The position numbers and the translations under genes were made by a program. Positions 6,214-6,912 of a stretch of 6,912 nucleotides of DNA are shown here, one piece after another (the first letter of the stretch is position 1; each line of letters starts with the position of its first letter). The notes under the pieces are model-generated. The model saw only the letters and a list, made by a program, of their open reading frames with translations. It was not told the DNA's origin and ran no database searches. This DNA comes from Gammaproteobacteria bacterium (lineage in GTDB: Bacteria > Pseudomonadota > Gammaproteobacteria > Arenicellales > JAOTYS01): the NCBI GenBank assembly GCA_029861795.1, contig JAOTYS010000251.1:1-6912 (forward strand), read 5' to 3'.

Positions 6214-6226
6214 ACACCTAAGGTGT
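6214..6226. repeat. Short perfect dyad before the EamA gene
   Basis: ACACCT (6214-6219) and AGGTGT (6221-6226) are perfect inverse copies around one central base, 20 bases before the chosen ATG. The site overlaps the start of the Shine-Dalgarno region. It could be an operator or a small RNA hairpin controlling translation. At six bases per arm, chance is possible. Confidence 0.25.
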
Positions 6227-6227
6227 C

Positions 6228-6236
6228 GGAAGGTGG
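6228..6236 (+). promoter_or_regulatory. Ribosome-binding site deciding the EamA start
   Basis: GGAAGGTGG lies ten bases before ATG 6247 and supports that codon over the in-frame GTG at 6223. The GTG lies upstream of this purine-rich run and has no such site of its own. Confidence 0.55.
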
Positions 6237-6246
6237 CGATGGCACC

Positions 6247-6909
6247 ATGCGCTTTGTATCACTTGCGATTGGATCTTTTGGCGTGAGGCGGTTGATTCCT
6301 TATGTTCTTCTGACTATCTCGGCGATCTGTTGGGCTGGGAATCTGACCGTTGGGCGCTATGTCTATCCTGACGTGATGCCGGCAACATTAAGCTTCTGGC
6401 GATGGTTTATCGCCTCTGTCATCTTGGCGGTGATTTTTCTGCCAGCTGTCAGACAACAATGGCAGGTGGTTGTAACGCACTGGAAATATCTTTTTTTGCT
6501 GGCGCTATCCGGTGTATTGATGTTCCACTTGTTGGTGTACTGGTCGCTGAGAATGACGACGACTTTGAATGCCGCGCTCATCATTTCGTTAGCGCCAGTC
6601 ATTATCGTTGTGTTATCGCGCTGGATACTGCGAACTTCGATCACTTTGAAGCAAACGCTAGGCGTGGCGGTTTCTCTAGTGGGTGCCTGTGTAGTGATTG
6701 TTCGAGGTGACCTTAGTGTACTAAGGTCAGTAGCGCTCAACTCCGGCGATCTGCTGATGTTAGTGGCGTTGCCGAATTGGGCACTCTATTCGGTTTTGCT
6801 GAAGCGCAAACCACCTAAACTTGACCCGCGTGCCATGCTTGTTGCGACATTATTCATCGGCCTTGTGATGACCATTCCTTTTACACTTTGGGAGATTAAT
6901 AACACGTAA
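6247..6909 (+). pseudogene. EamA/DMT-family transporter, C-terminally truncated
   Basis: This is an inner-membrane transporter of the drug/metabolite superfamily (EamA, RhaT-like), whose members move small metabolites, often outward. The first EamA domain is complete: helices at about 17-38 (with the typical CWAGNLTVGR), 47-68, 78-101 and 105-125, then GVAVSLVGACVVIVRGD closing the repeat. The second repeat starts (SGDLLMLVALPNWALYSVL, then a helix from about 198) but ends abruptly at LWEINNT with TAA at 6907-6909. Only 220 residues and about seven of ten helices are encoded, against a usual 285-300. The missing part would hold the last three helices. It may be a nonsense or frameshift mutation, a sequencing error, or a naturally short protein; three bases remain in the window, so this cannot be settled. 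One other frame stays open through the end, which allows a frameshift. ATG 6247 is preferred for its ribosome site; GTG 6223 is an alternative. It may be cotranscribed with srkA. Confidence 0.7.
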
Positions 6910-6912
6910 GCA

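Noticed and set aside
6363..6740. Antisense frame within the EamA gene
   Set aside because: It is a shadow of the hydrophobic transporter frame with no independent support.

Overview
The window looks like chromosomal DNA from a gammaproteobacterium, probably uncultured or poorly studied. The evidence is a SrkA/YihE-type stress kinase that aligns with the E. coli protein from first to last residue, a 17-kDa surface-antigen-like lipoprotein, and moderate base composition (about half G+C by eye). All six genes supported here lie on the + strand, and gaps of about 130 to 370 bases separate most of them. No RNA gene, insertion sequence, integrase or CRISPR array was seen.

Bases 2-2727 carry two enzymes of tryptophan oxidation by the kynurenine route. 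The first is kynurenine 3-monooxygenase (kmo), whose N-terminal FAD loop is cut off by the left edge. The second is a 433-residue protein read here as a divergent, enlarged tryptophan 2,3-dioxygenase (TDO). TDO makes N-formylkynurenine, and KMO hydroxylates kynurenine after deformylation. No formamidase, kynureninase or 3-hydroxyanthranilate dioxygenase is visible, so the end product (quinolinate/NAD or a 3-hydroxykynurenine-derived compound) cannot be told. The TDO keeps the heme histidine, the distal histidine and the substrate-carboxylate arginine. It has a long basic insertion in the middle and an altered form of the usual GTGGSSG substrate loop, so it could easily be left as hypothetical.

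Bases 2924-4108 encode a 12-helix major facilitator transporter of unknown substrate. It may serve the tryptophan genes or be unrelated.

Bases 4109-5200 hold a small glycine-zipper lipoprotein gene (4363-4833). Upstream of it lie paired GACA/TGTC dyads and a tandem 14-base repeat spaced 22 bases; downstream lies a long untranslated stretch ending in a clear intrinsic terminator (5021-5048).

Bases 5201-6187 encode the SrkA kinase, starting at TTG and preceded by an overlapping eight-codon mini-ORF. Bases 6247-6909 encode an EamA/DMT-family transporter that stops after about seven of the usual ten helices. It is therefore truncated or broken, but the window ends three bases later and the cause is hidden.
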